Positions 55,221-64,000 are shown, numbered from the stretch's first letter. The stretch is 64,000 nt of DNA from CBDUBH01 sp965365345 (GCA_965365345.1 CBDUBH010000002.1:34614-98613), one strand, 5' to 3'. Numbers and translations are program-made. The notes: generated from the letters alone by a model not told the origin.

Positions 55221-55448
55221 CTATTTCTTTTCTTCATCGTTATTTTTTTCGTCATCCTCATCTTTTATTTCTTCAAACTTTGCTTCAACAATATCACCTT
55301 GCTTAATATCGTATCTTTTTTTCTGTTTTACGTTTCGTATATCAGAATCAACTTCTTTTCTGTTTTGATTTGAAATTAAACGCATAAATGCTTTAAAAGT
55401 TTGGTAAACGATAAAAAACAGAATTATAAAAATTATTAAACGTAACAT
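55221..55448 (-). CDS. Small single-span membrane protein (DUF4834-like)
   Basis: A 75-residue protein: one N-terminal helix (LRLIIFIILFFIVYQTFKAFM) and a charged, acidic tail with QGDIVEAKFEEIKDEDDE. The layout resembles the short Bacteroidetes DUF4834 proteins, but this assignment is tentative. Its ATG overlaps the TAA stop of the deoxynucleoside kinase (TAATG), so they are translationally coupled; 11 bp before the glycosyltransferase. Confidence 0.55.
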   Translation of the reverse strand: MLRLIIFIILFFIVYQTFKAFMRLISNQNRKEVDSDIRNVKQKKRYDIKQGDIVEAKFEEIKDEDDEKNNDEEKK

Positions 55449-56104
55449 TATGCTCCTCTGGTTAAAGGATTGAAATATTCTTTCAATGATCTGTCTTTTC
55501 TGAAGATCTGTTCAAAAAGATCATCAAAATGTTTTTCATTATTTACAAAATCTATTTCAGTTGAATTTACGATTAATATGGGAGTTTTGTTATACTTAAA
55601 AAAATAATTGTTGTAAATTCTGTGAAGTTCTTCAATGTATCCGCGCGTTAAACTTGCTTCAATTGAACGGTTTCTTCTTCGGATATTGTGCATCAATCTA
55701 TCAACGCTGGATTGCAAAAATATCAGCAGATCCGGTTTGCGTAAATTTCTTTCGAGCACGGGAAAAATTGATTCGTAAAGTTTTAACTCGTCACTTTCAA
55801 GATTTAAGTGAGCGAAAATCCTGTCTTTTTCAAAAATATAATCGGCAACTGTAAATTCACTAAAAAGATCTCCCTGTGCAAGATTTTGCTGCTGTTTAAA
55901 TCTGTTTACCAAAAAGAACATTTGTGTCTGAAAAGCAAATCTTTTTCTATCTTCGTAAAATTTTCCTAAGAAAGGATTTTCTTCAAACTGTTCAAGAATT
56001 AATTTTGCTTTTAATCTTTCGGAAACTTTTCTTGCGAGAGTTGTTTTGCCCGCGCCGATCACGCCTTCAATTGCAATGTATCTTATTCCGTTGGAATCTA
56101 TCAA
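55448..56104 (-). CDS. Deoxynucleoside kinase (dAK/dGK/dCK family)
   Basis: A 218-residue kinase phosphorylating deoxynucleosides with ATP. P-loop GVIGAGKTTLARKV (near residues 14-28), the sugar-binding region QMFFLVNRFKQQQ and EKDRIFAHLNL, and the LID Arg cluster in MHNIRRRNRSIEA. Start is TTG with GGAG 7 nt upstream; no nearby ATG. It is co-directional with folK, with 95 bp between. Involved in salvage of nucleosides for DNA synthesis. Confidence 0.9.
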   Translation of the reverse strand: MIDSNGIRYIAIEGVIGAGKTTLARKVSERLKAKLILEQFEENPFLGKFYEDRKRFAFQTQMFFLVNRFKQQQNLAQGDLFSEFTVADYIFEKDRIFAHLNLESDELKLYESIFPVLERNLRKPDLLIFLQSSVDRLMHNIRRRNRSIEASLTRGYIEELHRIYNNYFFKYNKTPILIVNSTEIDFVNNEKHFDDLFEQIFRKDRSLKEYFNPLTRGA

Positions 56105-56199
56105 ACTTTTTCTCCGTTATTTTTCACAATTCAGCTTTGCGATATTTTTTTCCAATATTAAAAATGAAACTGAAATTATTTTAATAGTAAATTTCAATT

Positions 56200-56721
56200 T
56201 TAAGATTGATCTTTTTCATTTTTCAAAAGATCGAATTCGTGTTTTTTGAAAATTAGTTTTTCGATTTTTGAAAGATCAACTTCACTTAATTTTTTTTCTG
56301 TTTGCGGATGAACAAAATTTTCTGAAATTTCGGAAAGCGGAATAATCACAAAATCGCGCAGCAAAATTTCTTTATGCGGAACTGTCAATTTTTCATCTGA
56401 AAAAATTGTCTTACCGAAAAAAAGAAGATCAATATCAATTTCGCGCGGTCCCCATTTCGTTCCGTTTTGTCTTCCTATCTCTTTTTCCACCGATTTTATT
56501 TTTGCGTGAAGTTCGTGCAAGTCGTATGAACTTTTGATTTTTATTACCGCATTAAAAAAAGTATCCTGTTCTTTTAATCCGTACGGTTCTGATTCGTAAA
56601 GTGATGAAGCCGATTCTATTTTTATTTTAGGATCAGCCTTCAGAATTTCGATTGCCGATCTTATAAATTCTATTTTATTTCCTTTGTTTGAACCGAGTCC
56701 CAAAAAAATATCATTCGTCAT
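56200..56721 (-). CDS. folK: 2-amino-4-hydroxy-6-hydroxymethyldihydropteridine pyrophosphokinase
   Basis: A 173-residue HPPK of folate synthesis: transfers pyrophosphate from ATP to the pterin. Family motifs FLGLGSNKGNKIE at the N-terminus and GPREIDIDLLFFG, with LTVPHKEILLRDFVIIPLSE. ATG start; overlaps the end of folB by 11 bp, giving folB-folK coupling, as in many genomes. The C-terminus carries a short Lys-rich extension. Confidence 0.93.
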   Translation of the reverse strand: MTNDIFLGLGSNKGNKIEFIRSAIEILKADPKIKIESASSLYESEPYGLKEQDTFFNAVIKIKSSYDLHELHAKIKSVEKEIGRQNGTKWGPREIDIDLLFFGKTIFSDEKLTVPHKEILLRDFVIIPLSEISENFVHPQTEKKLSEVDLSKIEKLIFKKHEFDLLKNEKDQS

Positions 56722-57073
56722 TACTTTTAATTACCTCTGCTTCCGAATAGCCAATTTCGCCTTTGATGGGCAAATTGAATTTGCGTAAATTTATTTTCAC
56801 TTTTTCAATTTTGAATTCTTTTAAAATTCCATCGGCAATATTTACCGCAAGCGCTTCTATAAGATTATATTTTGTATTTTCAAAATGATTTTTTATAAAT
56901 TGATAAACTATTCCGTAATCAATTGTATCTTCAACTGAATCGGATTTTGCCGCTTTTGAAAAATCGAAAAATAATTCAACATCAATTTCAAATTTTCCGC
57001 CGAGTTTTTTTTCTTCTTCAAAAACTCCGTGATAGCCGTAAAATGAAATATTTTTAAGTTTTAACGTATGCAC
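56711..57073 (-). CDS. folB: Dihydroneopterin aldolase
   Basis: A 120-residue DHNA of folate synthesis. Signatures: ISFYGYHGVFEEEKKLGG with catalytic residues, and SVEDTIDYGIVYQFIKN and NLIEALAVNIADGIL. Start is GTG at 57073, overlapping the end of the EamA gene by 20 bp. Immediately followed by folK. Length is typical. Confidence 0.92.
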   Translation of the reverse strand: MHTLKLKNISFYGYHGVFEEEKKLGGKFEIDVELFFDFSKAAKSDSVEDTIDYGIVYQFIKNHFENTKYNLIEALAVNIADGILKEFKIEKVKINLRKFNLPIKGEIGYSEAEVIKSNDE

Positions 57074-57992
57074 TGTTTTTATTCGCTTTTATTTTGCCTG
57101 AAATTAAATTTTTTACGCCTTTAAAATTAGCAAATAAAATTCCAATTAACACCATAATTGTGCCTGAAATATCAATAATTGAAAACGATTCCGACAAAAT
57201 TGACCAGCCAAGAATTACTGCAACAATCGGAGTTATAAATGCGCTTAAAGATAAAATTACAACATTCATTCTTTGTAAAAGCCAGTAATAAGTTGTAAAA
57301 GTTGCGATCGTTCCGAAAAGCGCAAGATAAGCAACGGAAAAATATGCTTTTTCATCAAATATCAATTTTGAACTGTCTTCTATCGAATAACCGAATATCA
57401 AAAATGAAATTCCCGCGATCAAGATCGGATAAAAATTCATGGTAAGCGGATTTAAATATCCACCGTGTTTTTTTATTACGACAGCGGTTCCGGCTTGAAG
57501 CATTGCGCTTAAAACAACCGCAAACATTCCAAGTAAATTAAATGAAAATCCGGTTGAAAAATCATCTGAAAAAATTATGATAATTCCTAAAAAACCGATA
57601 ACAATTCCTAAGATTTTATTGATCGAAATTTTTTCATCCGGGAAAGCAAATTTTGAAAAAACAGCAACGAAAAAAGGATAAGCTCCGAAAAGAACCGAAG
57701 CCAAACTTGATGGAATGTGATCTTCTCCCCAGTAAACTAATCCGAACGGAATTACGAAAGAAAATATTCCGAGAATTAAATATAAAATTACGGAAGTTTT
57801 ATCTTTTTGAATTTCAGTTTTGCGTATTTTTATAATTAAGAAAAGAACAATTGCCGCCAAAGTAAATCTGAATCCCGCGGAAATTATTGGTGTTAAAGAA
57901 TCCAATCCGATTCTTATTACCATCCAGGTTGAGCCCCATAACAGGCATATCAGCGCAAAGCCGAGTAGTATTTTAATTTTATCGAGATTCAT
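57054..57992 (-). CDS. EamA/DMT family transporter
   Basis: A 312-residue ten-helix transporter with two EamA repeats: LICLLWGSTWMVIRIGL and IPFGLVYWGEDHIPSSLASVLFG in the first; LLGMFAVVLSAMLQAGTAVV and FITPIVAVILGWSILSESF in the second. Substrate unknown (amino acid or metabolite exporters are common). ATG start, 24 bp after pgeF; its end overlaps folB. Confidence 0.88.
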   Translation of the reverse strand: MNLDKIKILLGFALICLLWGSTWMVIRIGLDSLTPIISAGFRFTLAAIVLFLIIKIRKTEIQKDKTSVILYLILGIFSFVIPFGLVYWGEDHIPSSLASVLFGAYPFFVAVFSKFAFPDEKISINKILGIVIGFLGIIIIFSDDFSTGFSFNLLGMFAVVLSAMLQAGTAVVIKKHGGYLNPLTMNFYPILIAGISFLIFGYSIEDSSKLIFDEKAYFSVAYLALFGTIATFTTYYWLLQRMNVVILSLSAFITPIVAVILGWSILSESFSIIDISGTIMVLIGILFANFKGVKNLISGKIKANKNSAYVKT

Positions 57993-58016
57993 AAATTATT
58001 TTTCGCGATTTTGATT

Positions 58017-58748
58017 TTATTTCAAAGCAATTAGTCCTAAAATTCTGCCGGAGTGCTTTCCGTCACGGCGGTAAGAATGCATCAAATTTTTTAACTCGTA
58101 TGTACAAAGATTTGATAATTGAATATTATCTTTTGGAATTCCGTAATTGATCAACATATCGTAATTTGCCGATTTTACATCAAGAAGAAATTTTTCACCG
58201 TTTTGTTTTAAGTATTTTCTATCAAAATACTCAAGAAATTCATTTCCTACTTCATAATTATTTTGGGAAATTGAAGGCCCTATATATACGAATAAATTTT
58301 GCGGATCGGATGAAAAATCGTTTTTCAATTTATCCAATGTTTTAGAAATTATCTTTTGTTGAGTACCGCGCCATCCGCTGTGAATTGCTGCTACAACTTT
58401 ATTTTTATTATCATAAATAAAAACAGGGGTACAATCAGCAACAGAAACCGCAAGCGCAAGATTTTTTCTATTTGTAATTAAAGCGTCACTTTCTCCGCAA
58501 TTTCCGCCGCATTCGGCAATTTGAATTGTATCACTGTGAATTTGTTTTTGATATGCTACATTTTCGTTTTTGAATCCGAGCGAAGAGAAAAATTTACTTC
58601 TGTTTTCATCAACTTTTTGTTTTTCATCGCCCACTGTGTATGAAAGATTGAAAAAATACGGAGCCGATGATTTTGAATCGAATTTTGTGCTTATTGCCAA
58701 AACAACTTCAGGAAATTTTTTGAATAATAAACTTTCTAAAACAATCAT
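58017..58748 (-). CDS. pgeF: Peptidoglycan editing factor (laccase-domain protein)
   Basis: A 243-residue PgeF/YfiH (laccase-domain, DUF152) protein, which removes wrongly incorporated residues from peptidoglycan precursors. Metal-site motifs: Cys in VSVADCTPVFIYD, His in VAAIHSGWRGTQ, plus KQIHSDTIQIAECGG. ATG at 58748 is preferred to the TTG at 58757. First gene of the run pgeF-EamA-folB-folK-dNK. A hairpin and AAAGATT repeats occupy the 241-bp gap upstream. Confidence 0.88.
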   Translation of the reverse strand: MIVLESLLFKKFPEVVLAISTKFDSKSSAPYFFNLSYTVGDEKQKVDENRSKFFSSLGFKNENVAYQKQIHSDTIQIAECGGNCGESDALITNRKNLALAVSVADCTPVFIYDNKNKVVAAIHSGWRGTQQKIISKTLDKLKNDFSSDPQNLFVYIGPSISQNNYEVGNEFLEYFDRKYLKQNGEKFLLDVKSANYDMLINYGIPKDNIQLSNLCTYELKNLMHSYRRDGKHSGRILGLIALK

Positions 58749-58847
58749 AAAAATCAAACTTCATTTTTTAACGAAATTTAAAAGTATAAAATTAAAATTG
58801 AATAAAAAATAGAGGAATCAGGAAGAATGAGAAATTAGAAAGAATAG

Positions 58848-58906
58848 AAAGATTGAAAGATTAGAATATTTAAATTGTAAAGACGAGATATTTTTCGTCT
58901 TTACAA
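58848..58906 (+). repeat. AAAGATT repeat and 12-bp palindrome
   Basis: AAAGATT repeats at 58848 and 58856, 8 bp apart, are followed by a perfect 12-bp inverted repeat TTGTAAAGACGA (58875-58886)/TCGTCTTTACAA (58895-58906) with an 8-nt loop. There is no T-run, so a terminator is unlikely. It resembles the short AAAGACG-type palindromes dispersed in many bacterial genomes. Confidence 0.5.
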
Positions 58907-58998
58907 AACGTAAAAATAATTATGTTTAATGAAATCTTTTATAAAAGGATTTTCTTAATCGAAATTATTTATAATAGAACTTTAAATTAATTTCAAAA

Positions 58999-61900
58999 TT
59001 AAGATAAAAATTCAACCGGATTTTTCGGTAAGTAAATCGAGAAGGTTGTGCCTTTTCCAACTTCACTTTCAACTTCAATTTTGCCGCCGTTCTTTTCAAC
59101 AAAATCTTTTGAAAGCATAAGTCCCAATCCCGTTCCTGTTTCTTTTGCAGTTCCCAAAGTTGAATGATGTTCGTTTCGTGCGAAAATTTTCTTAACTGAA
59201 TCTTTATCCATCCCGACTCCGTTATCGGAAATTTTCACTTTAACAAAATCTTCAGAATCTTCAGCAGAAAGAATTATCGCTCCGCCCGGATTTGTAAATT
59301 TTACGGCATTGGAAATTATATTTTGAATTACAAGCGAAATTGTAAAACTATCAGCAAAAACAACCGCAAAAATATCAATTTGATTTATGATCTTTATATT
59401 CTTTTTGATTGCGTTGCCTTTTAAAAGCGCAATTACTTTTTCAGAAATTTCGTAAAGTTTGATATGCCTGAATGTAAATTCAATGCTGTTAGTTTGAACT
59501 CTTGACCATTGAAGTAAATTATTGAGCAAATTTAAAAGATTATTTAACGATCCTTGAATATTTCCGAGATATTCTTTTAACTGATCTTTTGAAAGATTAT
59601 CAATTTCACTTACAATAAGTTCTGAAAATCCGAGTAATGAAGTAAAAGGACTTTTAAGATCGTGCGCAATTATAGAAAATAATTTATCTTTATTAGAGTT
59701 CAATTCTTTTAAAGCGATCTCAGATTCCGATAATTTTTTCAGAATTACACTTTGTTCGTTATTGATATTTTGAAGTTCTTCTTTTTTATTTTTTAATTCT
59801 TCAGTTCTCGAATCTACAAGCCGTTCAAGTTTTTCTTTTTGCTTCTGAACTGTATTTACTCTGATCTCGTATATTACAACCCACCCGATTAAAATTGTTC
59901 CGATCAAAATTAATTTGAATAACCAGGTTTTGTAAAATGGTGGAACAATATTTAATTTTATTGATGCGCCTTCAGTGTTCCAGGTGCCGTCATTATTTGC
60001 GCCGATAACTCTGAAAGTATATTCACCCGGTTCAAGATTTGTATAACTTACGTATCTTCTTGTTCCGCATTGGATCCACTCTTTGTCAAATCCTTCTAAT
60101 TTATAAGCGTATTGATTAAGTTCACTTGTAGAAAAATCGAGCGCCGCAAATTCAAACGAGATGAAATTTTTGCTGTAAGGAAGTTCAATTTTTTCAAGAT
60201 GATTTAAAGATTTATCAAATACTGTTTGCTTGTCAAAAACTTTAAATTCTGTTAGAACAATTGATGGAGCAACATTATTCATTACAAAATTATCAGGAAA
60301 GAATGAATTTAATCCTTTAATTCCGCCGAAATACATTTCGCCTGATTCTGTTTTATGAAATGCTCCGCCGTTAAATTCATTACTTTGAAGTCCGTCAAGA
60401 ATTGTAAAGGATTTTATTGAATAATCCTTTGTGTTGAATTTAACTAATCCGCTGTTTGTACTTATCCACAAATTTTCGTTTTTATCTTCAAGAATTCCGT
60501 AAACAACATTATCAAAAAATCCGTTTGCATTTGTAAAATGTTCAAAAGTTTCATTTTCACGATCAAAAAGATTTAAACCGCCGCCAAAAGTCGCTACCCA
60601 AAATCTTCCTTTGGAATCTTCCAAAAACGCGCCGATTCTATCGCTGCTGATTGATTTGGGATTTTCCGGATCGTTTAAAAAATGCTTAAATGAATTTGAA
60701 TTTTCGTCAAATCTTATTAAACCGCTAGTTTCAGTTCCAATCCAGAAAATTCCGTTTTTATCCTGAGTAAAAAATCTTACAATTCCAAGTTCACTTTTTG
60801 ATTTATCGGTTTTTGAATAATTTGTAAATTTTCCATTTGAAGGTTCAAAAATGCTCATTCCTTTTAAAGTACCGAGCCAGATTTTTCCGTTATTATCAAT
60901 GTAAACCGTTCTAACTCTGTTATTAATTAAACTATTCGGATTTTCCGTATCAGATTTGAATTGTTTTATGGAATTATCAGACGAATTATATTTTATTAAT
61001 CCCGCTCCCCAGGTTCCGATCCACATATTGTTTTCGTTATCAAAAGCAACTGACATTATTCTGATTTCGCCTAATAACTTTTTCAATTTTTGAGTAAGAT
61101 CGTTTTGAAAAATTTTTCCGGATTTCGGATCCAGAATATTCAAACCTTTGCCGGTTCCAATCCAAACTTTTCCGGAATTATCATCGGCAATTGCGTGAAT
61201 AAATCCGTCATCCAAGCTATTTTTGTTCAAAATATCTTTTGTAAAAAGTTTGAAGCGGTTTTTCTTTTTATCAAATTTGCTGACTCCGCCGCCGTAAGTT
61301 CCGAACCAGATAATTCCGGAACGGTCTTTTATAGCGGTTAAAACCTGATTATCGCTTAATGAATTTTCAACGTAAGGATTGTTTTCAAAAACTTCAATAT
61401 GGTTATTTGCAAGATTTAATTTTATAATTCCGGAACCTTCCGTGCCAAGCCAGTAAATATTGTTTTCATCTTCAAAAATATTATTGATTTGGATCTTGCT
61501 TAATTTTTCGTTTTTATCAAAAATTTCAAATCTTTTAAATCCTTTTTCGCCGTTTTTCTTTATTGATAAACCTTTGCCTGATGCCGCCCAAATATTTCTT
61601 TTGCTATCAGCAAGAAGAGTAAAAACGTTTATTCCTTTAAAATAAAACTCATCTTTTTTCTTTTCATTAAAAACGGAAATCTGATTTTTACTTTCGTTAA
61701 ATTTTACAATCCCGATCGAATCTGTTGCAAGCCACAAATTATTTTCATTATCAGAAATGACCTTAATTATATTCTTTTTTAATTCATTTTGATTGAAATT
61801 GTATAGTTTATTTTCTTTGATATTTAATCTGCACAAGCCTTCTTTTGTACCGATCCATAAATTTTCTTTTTTATCAAAATAAATTGAATTTATAATATTA

Positions 61901-62292
61901 GAAGGAAGTAAACGCGAATTAATTTGATTTTGTGTAAAGCGTGTAAATTTGTTTGTTTTTTTATCGAATTTATTAAATCCGCCGCCGTAAGTTGCAATCC
62001 AGATATTGCCGTCGTTATCTTCGGCTAAATCGGTTATCCAGTTATCGCTGATTGAAGTTGTATCGTTTAAGGAAGGTTTGAAAATTTTGAAGCTGTATCC
62101 GTCATACCGGTTTAATCCATCTTGCGTGCCGAACCACAAAAATCCTTCGCTATCCTGCAAAATTGCGTGAACTGAACTTTGGGAAAGTCCTTTTTCCACC
62201 GAAATCTTTTGAAAGCGAATTTGTTCCCCTTTGGATAAAGTAAAACCGCCGCAAAAAATTGAAAGGAGTAATATTAAAAGATATTTACGCAT
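58999..62292 (-). CDS. Two-component propeller sensor histidine kinase
   Basis: A 1097-residue sensor kinase. Signal peptide MRKYLLILLLSIFCGGFTLS; about 14 short beta-propeller repeats over residues 25-660, each with a DxxGxxWxGT-like core (DSEGFLWFGTQDGLNRYDG; DRSGIIWFGTYGGGVSKFD; DNNGKIWLGTLKGMSIFEP), then a Y_Y_Y domain (about 690-765), one transmembrane helix (WLFKLILIGTILIGWVVIYEI), a coiled-coil linker, HisKA (LFSIIAHDLKSPFTSLLGF, His877) and HATPase (NIISNAVKFTNPGG; SDNGVGMD; GTGLGLML). It ends soon after the HATPase domain: no receiver or AraC domain as in classic hybrid proteins. The propeller probably senses periplasmic glycans or other ligands (inference). No regulator gene is adjacent. 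Confidence 0.92.
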   Translation of the reverse strand: MRKYLLILLLSIFCGGFTLSKGEQIRFQKISVEKGLSQSSVHAILQDSEGFLWFGTQDGLNRYDGYSFKIFKPSLNDTTSISDNWITDLAEDNDGNIWIATYGGGFNKFDKKTNKFTRFTQNQINSRLLPSNIINSIYFDKKENLWIGTKEGLCRLNIKENKLYNFNQNELKKNIIKVISDNENNLWLATDSIGIVKFNESKNQISVFNEKKKDEFYFKGINVFTLLADSKRNIWAASGKGLSIKKNGEKGFKRFEIFDKNEKLSKIQINNIFEDENNIYWLGTEGSGIIKLNLANNHIEVFENNPYVENSLSDNQVLTAIKDRSGIIWFGTYGGGVSKFDKKKNRFKLFTKDILNKNSLDDGFIHAIADDNSGKVWIGTGKGLNILDPKSGKIFQNDLTQKLKKLLGEIRIMSVAFDNENNMWIGTWGAGLIKYNSSDNSIKQFKSDTENPNSLINNRVRTVYIDNNGKIWLGTLKGMSIFEPSNGKFTNYSKTDKSKSELGIVRFFTQDKNGIFWIGTETSGLIRFDENSNSFKHFLNDPENPKSISSDRIGAFLEDSKGRFWVATFGGGLNLFDRENETFEHFTNANGFFDNVVYGILEDKNENLWISTNSGLVKFNTKDYSIKSFTILDGLQSNEFNGGAFHKTESGEMYFGGIKGLNSFFPDNFVMNNVAPSIVLTEFKVFDKQTVFDKSLNHLEKIELPYSKNFISFEFAALDFSTSELNQYAYKLEGFDKEWIQCGTRRYVSYTNLEPGEYTFRVIGANNDGTWNTEGASIKLNIVPPFYKTWLFKLILIGTILIGWVVIYEIRVNTVQKQKEKLERLVDSRTEELKNKKEELQNINNEQSVILKKLSESEIALKELNSNKDKLFSIIAHDLKSPFTSLLGFSELIVSEIDNLSKDQLKEYLGNIQGSLNNLLNLLNNLLQWSRVQTNSIEFTFRHIKLYEISEKVIALLKGNAIKKNIKIINQIDIFAVVFADSFTISLVIQNIISNAVKFTNPGGAIILSAEDSEDFVKVKISDNGVGMDKDSVKKIFARNEHHSTLGTAKETGTGLGLMLSKDFVEKNGGKIEVESEVGKGTTFSIYLPKNPVEFLS

Positions 62293-62410
62293 TAAATCTC
62301 TTTTGTCAAATGCCGGATATTAAAATTAAAGCCCAAAAATTATTCAAAACAAACAGGGTTCCCGGAAAAATTTATTTTAAACGCAGATCGTCAATTAACA
62401 AAAGCGTAAA

Positions 62411-62446
62411 AAATAAAAAAGCGCGAAGAAATTTCTTCACGCTTTT
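62411..62446 (-). terminator. Terminator after the PLP enzyme gene
   Basis: An almost perfect stem AAAAGCG-C-GAAGAAA/TTTCTTC-A-CGCTTTT (62417-62446, one mismatch) with A/T tracts on both sides, giving a strong bidirectional intrinsic terminator. On the minus strand the T-run follows the stem; it starts 14 nt after the stop codon at 62461. Confidence 0.85.
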
Positions 62447-62460
62447 ATTATCGGATTAAA

Positions 62461-63789
62461 TTATACAATCTTTAGGCATTCTTCTAAATCTATAAGAAGA
62501 TCTTCGGCATTTTCCAGACCGATAGCCAAACGGATTCCGCTCGGATCAATTCCTTTATCTAAAAGTTGATCGGCAGGCACAACTGAATGAGTCATTGTTG
62601 CGGGATGCTCGATCAAAGTCCTTGTGTGACCAAGAGAAACTGCCAAAGTCATTGTGTATGCGTTATCGGCAACATAATTCATGAATTTTCTGCCTTTTTC
62701 GCGCATATCATCAGCATTTTCGCCTTTTAATGAAAAATAAATCAAACTTCCCGGAGCAAAATTTCCGTTAAAATCCAGCATTTGCTCTCTTGCAATTTCA
62801 TAAAACTTGAAACTCGGCAGACCCGGATAATTTACAAAATCAACTTTAGGATGATTTTCCAAATATTCAGCAACTCTTTGAGCTGTTCTCATTGCTTGTT
62901 TTGTTCTTACACCAAGTGAAGGCAATCCATAAGTTAAAACTGCCCAGGCAGCTTTTGGATTTAATGCCGCGCCAAAATCTTTTCTATATAATAAAAGCAT
63001 GTCACGGAATTCTTTTCTTCCGATAACAACTCCGCCCATATCGGTTCCAAATCCGCCGATTCCTTTTGTTAAAGAATGAATTGTAAAATCTGCGCCGAGT
63101 TCAATTGGTCTTTGACAATAAGGAGTAGAAAAGGTATTATCAACAACCATTCTGATTTGGCGGTTTTCAGCGCGATCGCTATTAATTTCTTTTAAGATCG
63201 CCGCAATTTTTTTTATGTCGATGATGTGCATATTCGGATTTGCGGGACTTTCAAAATAAACGACAGTAGTTTTTTCGTTTATATTTTTGTAAAGATTATC
63301 AATATCTGTCAGATCAACATAATTTGTTTTGATATTGTAACGCGGATACCAATTATTAAGGAGCGAAATTGTGCAGCCGTATAAAGTTTTATGTGCAACA
63401 ACTTCATCACCGGTTTTTGTTAGAATTCCGAAAATTGCTGAAATTGCTCCCATTCCGGTTGCGTAAGTAACTGCAATCTCGCCGCTTTCAACATAAGCAA
63501 GATTTTCTTCCAAAATATCTTTGTTCGGTTCGCCCAATCTATCGTAAATATAAATCGGCGGTTCATCTTCATGAGTGCTCGGAGTATTTGCAAAACTTAT
63601 AAAACCCTGAGCGCCGCGTTCAACTGAATCCAATTTATAAGTATTAGAGGAAGAGATCGGTGAAACTACGTGATGTGAATAATCCCATTTTACGGAAGTA
63701 TTTTTTCCGTAAATCAAACGGGTATCCATAGAATATTTGGAATCATCAACTTCTTTTTGATTTACATCTTTTTTTATTTCGTCTGACAT
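62461..63789 (-). CDS. Cys/Met metabolism PLP-dependent enzyme (methionine gamma-lyase-like)
   Basis: A 442-residue fold-type I enzyme of the Cys/Met metabolism family (methionine gamma-lyase, cystathionine gamma-synthase and O-acetylhomoserine sulfhydrylase). Motifs: AVTYATGMGAISAIFGIL, FESPANPNMHIIDI, VDNTFSTPYCQRPIELGAD, and the PLP lysine in FTIHSLTKGIGGFGTD. The C-terminus has SLGHTRTLIEHPATMTHS with the substrate Arg/Thr region. ATG at 63789 with GAGG 5 nt upstream is used; a TTG 33 nt earlier is unlikely. The chain is about 50 residues longer than E. coli relatives, mostly at the N-terminus. Exact reaction cannot be assigned. The 211 bp upstream shows no riboswitch or promoter that I can support. 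Confidence 0.85.
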   Translation of the reverse strand: MSDEIKKDVNQKEVDDSKYSMDTRLIYGKNTSVKWDYSHHVVSPISSSNTYKLDSVERGAQGFISFANTPSTHEDEPPIYIYDRLGEPNKDILEENLAYVESGEIAVTYATGMGAISAIFGILTKTGDEVVAHKTLYGCTISLLNNWYPRYNIKTNYVDLTDIDNLYKNINEKTTVVYFESPANPNMHIIDIKKIAAILKEINSDRAENRQIRMVVDNTFSTPYCQRPIELGADFTIHSLTKGIGGFGTDMGGVVIGRKEFRDMLLLYRKDFGAALNPKAAWAVLTYGLPSLGVRTKQAMRTAQRVAEYLENHPKVDFVNYPGLPSFKFYEIAREQMLDFNGNFAPGSLIYFSLKGENADDMREKGRKFMNYVADNAYTMTLAVSLGHTRTLIEHPATMTHSVVPADQLLDKGIDPSGIRLAIGLENAEDLLIDLEECLKIV

Positions 63790-64000
63790 TTTTACCTCAA
63801 TTTTTTGTAAGAAAATTACCAAATTAAAACGGTAAGGTAAAGAGGAGTTTGACGTATCTTTTAAGGCGTGGTTTTATAAATTAGAAAACTGATTTTGAAA
63901 TTTTACGAAGTAATTTAAAGTAATTTATAAAAAGGAAATTATATATTTTAGAAAAAAAGCATTTCAAACTTTAAAAATTGAAAATATTGATCAAATTTTG

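Noticed and set aside
63823..64000. SAM riboswitch or divergent promoter before the methionine gamma-lyase-like gene
   Set aside because: No SAM-box helices recognised; a plus-strand TTTGACG with N20 leads to TTTTATAA, which does not fit the -10 element.
1..64000. tRNA, rRNA, CRISPR array, insertion sequence or prophage
   Set aside because: All larger gaps were read for these; no cloverleaf, repeat-spacer array, transposase or integrase was found.

Overview
This is a low-GC (roughly one third G+C by eye) chromosomal segment from a Gram-negative bacterium of the Bacteroidota/Ignavibacteriota side of the FCB group, most likely Ignavibacteria-like. The reasons are a type IX secretion translocon gene (sprA) and a type IX plug (DUF5103) gene, an LptD of the Bacteroidetes type, a propeller two-component sensor kinase, DUF4783 and DUF4097 families, and putative promoters of the TTTG-N20-TAnnTTTG kind. 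No rRNA, tRNA, CRISPR, prophage or insertion sequence was recognised. Every gene lies on the minus strand, so the window reads from high to low coordinates. No gene-free stretch exceeds 300 bp; the larger gaps hold terminators, putative promoters, inverted repeats and short degenerate repeats.

Right part (64.0-51.7 kb, in transcription order): a Cys/Met-metabolism PLP enzyme with a strong terminator; a large propeller/histidine kinase sensor; then a tight housekeeping run of pgeF, an EamA transporter, folB, folK, a deoxynucleoside kinase, a small membrane protein, a family 9 glycosyltransferase and a Ppx/GppA phosphatase; then asnS. The next block (51.6-42 kb) is the membrane arm of complex I, nuoJ-K-L-M, an NhaD-type sodium/proton antiporter, an unknown 121-residue protein and nuoN, followed by the NAD(P)HX repair enzyme and a VanZ protein.

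Middle (41.8-26 kb): a short TonB; an ECF sigma factor next to an unusual protein that joins an RskA-like anti-sigma N-terminus, one membrane helix and a TonB C-terminal domain; a TetR-TolC-HlyD-RND efflux operon ending in a terminator whose loop holds the stop codon; a DUF4097 repeat protein; and an operon with an FG-GAP-like protein, a small beta protein, the type IX plug, a Gfo/Idh/MocA oxidoreductase, a LEA-like lipoprotein and a ROK sugar kinase. The 239-bp gap between the ROK gene and lptD holds three consecutive inverted repeats.

Left part (26-0 kb): lptD, a YacP-like NYN protein, NDH-2, a VOC protein, an Fn3 lipoprotein, a DUF4783 protein abutting a very large NtrY-like histidine kinase, an RDD protein, a flavin-reductase-like protein, an amidase lipoprotein, a fused SpmA-SpmB protein, a 2-hydroxyacid dehydrogenase, then ald with a CoA-transferase and a calcineurin-type phosphatase, and finally sprA, which runs off the left edge. 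The common theme is envelope biogenesis and export (SprA, plug, LptD, amidase, TonBs, efflux) together with respiratory and fermentative energy metabolism (complex I, NDH-2, NhaD, Ald, CoA-transferase). The most unusual items are the anti-sigma/TonB fusion, the constant 20-nt spacing of seven putative promoters, the structured lptD leader, and the apparent lack of any ATG, GTG or well-placed TTG start for sprA.
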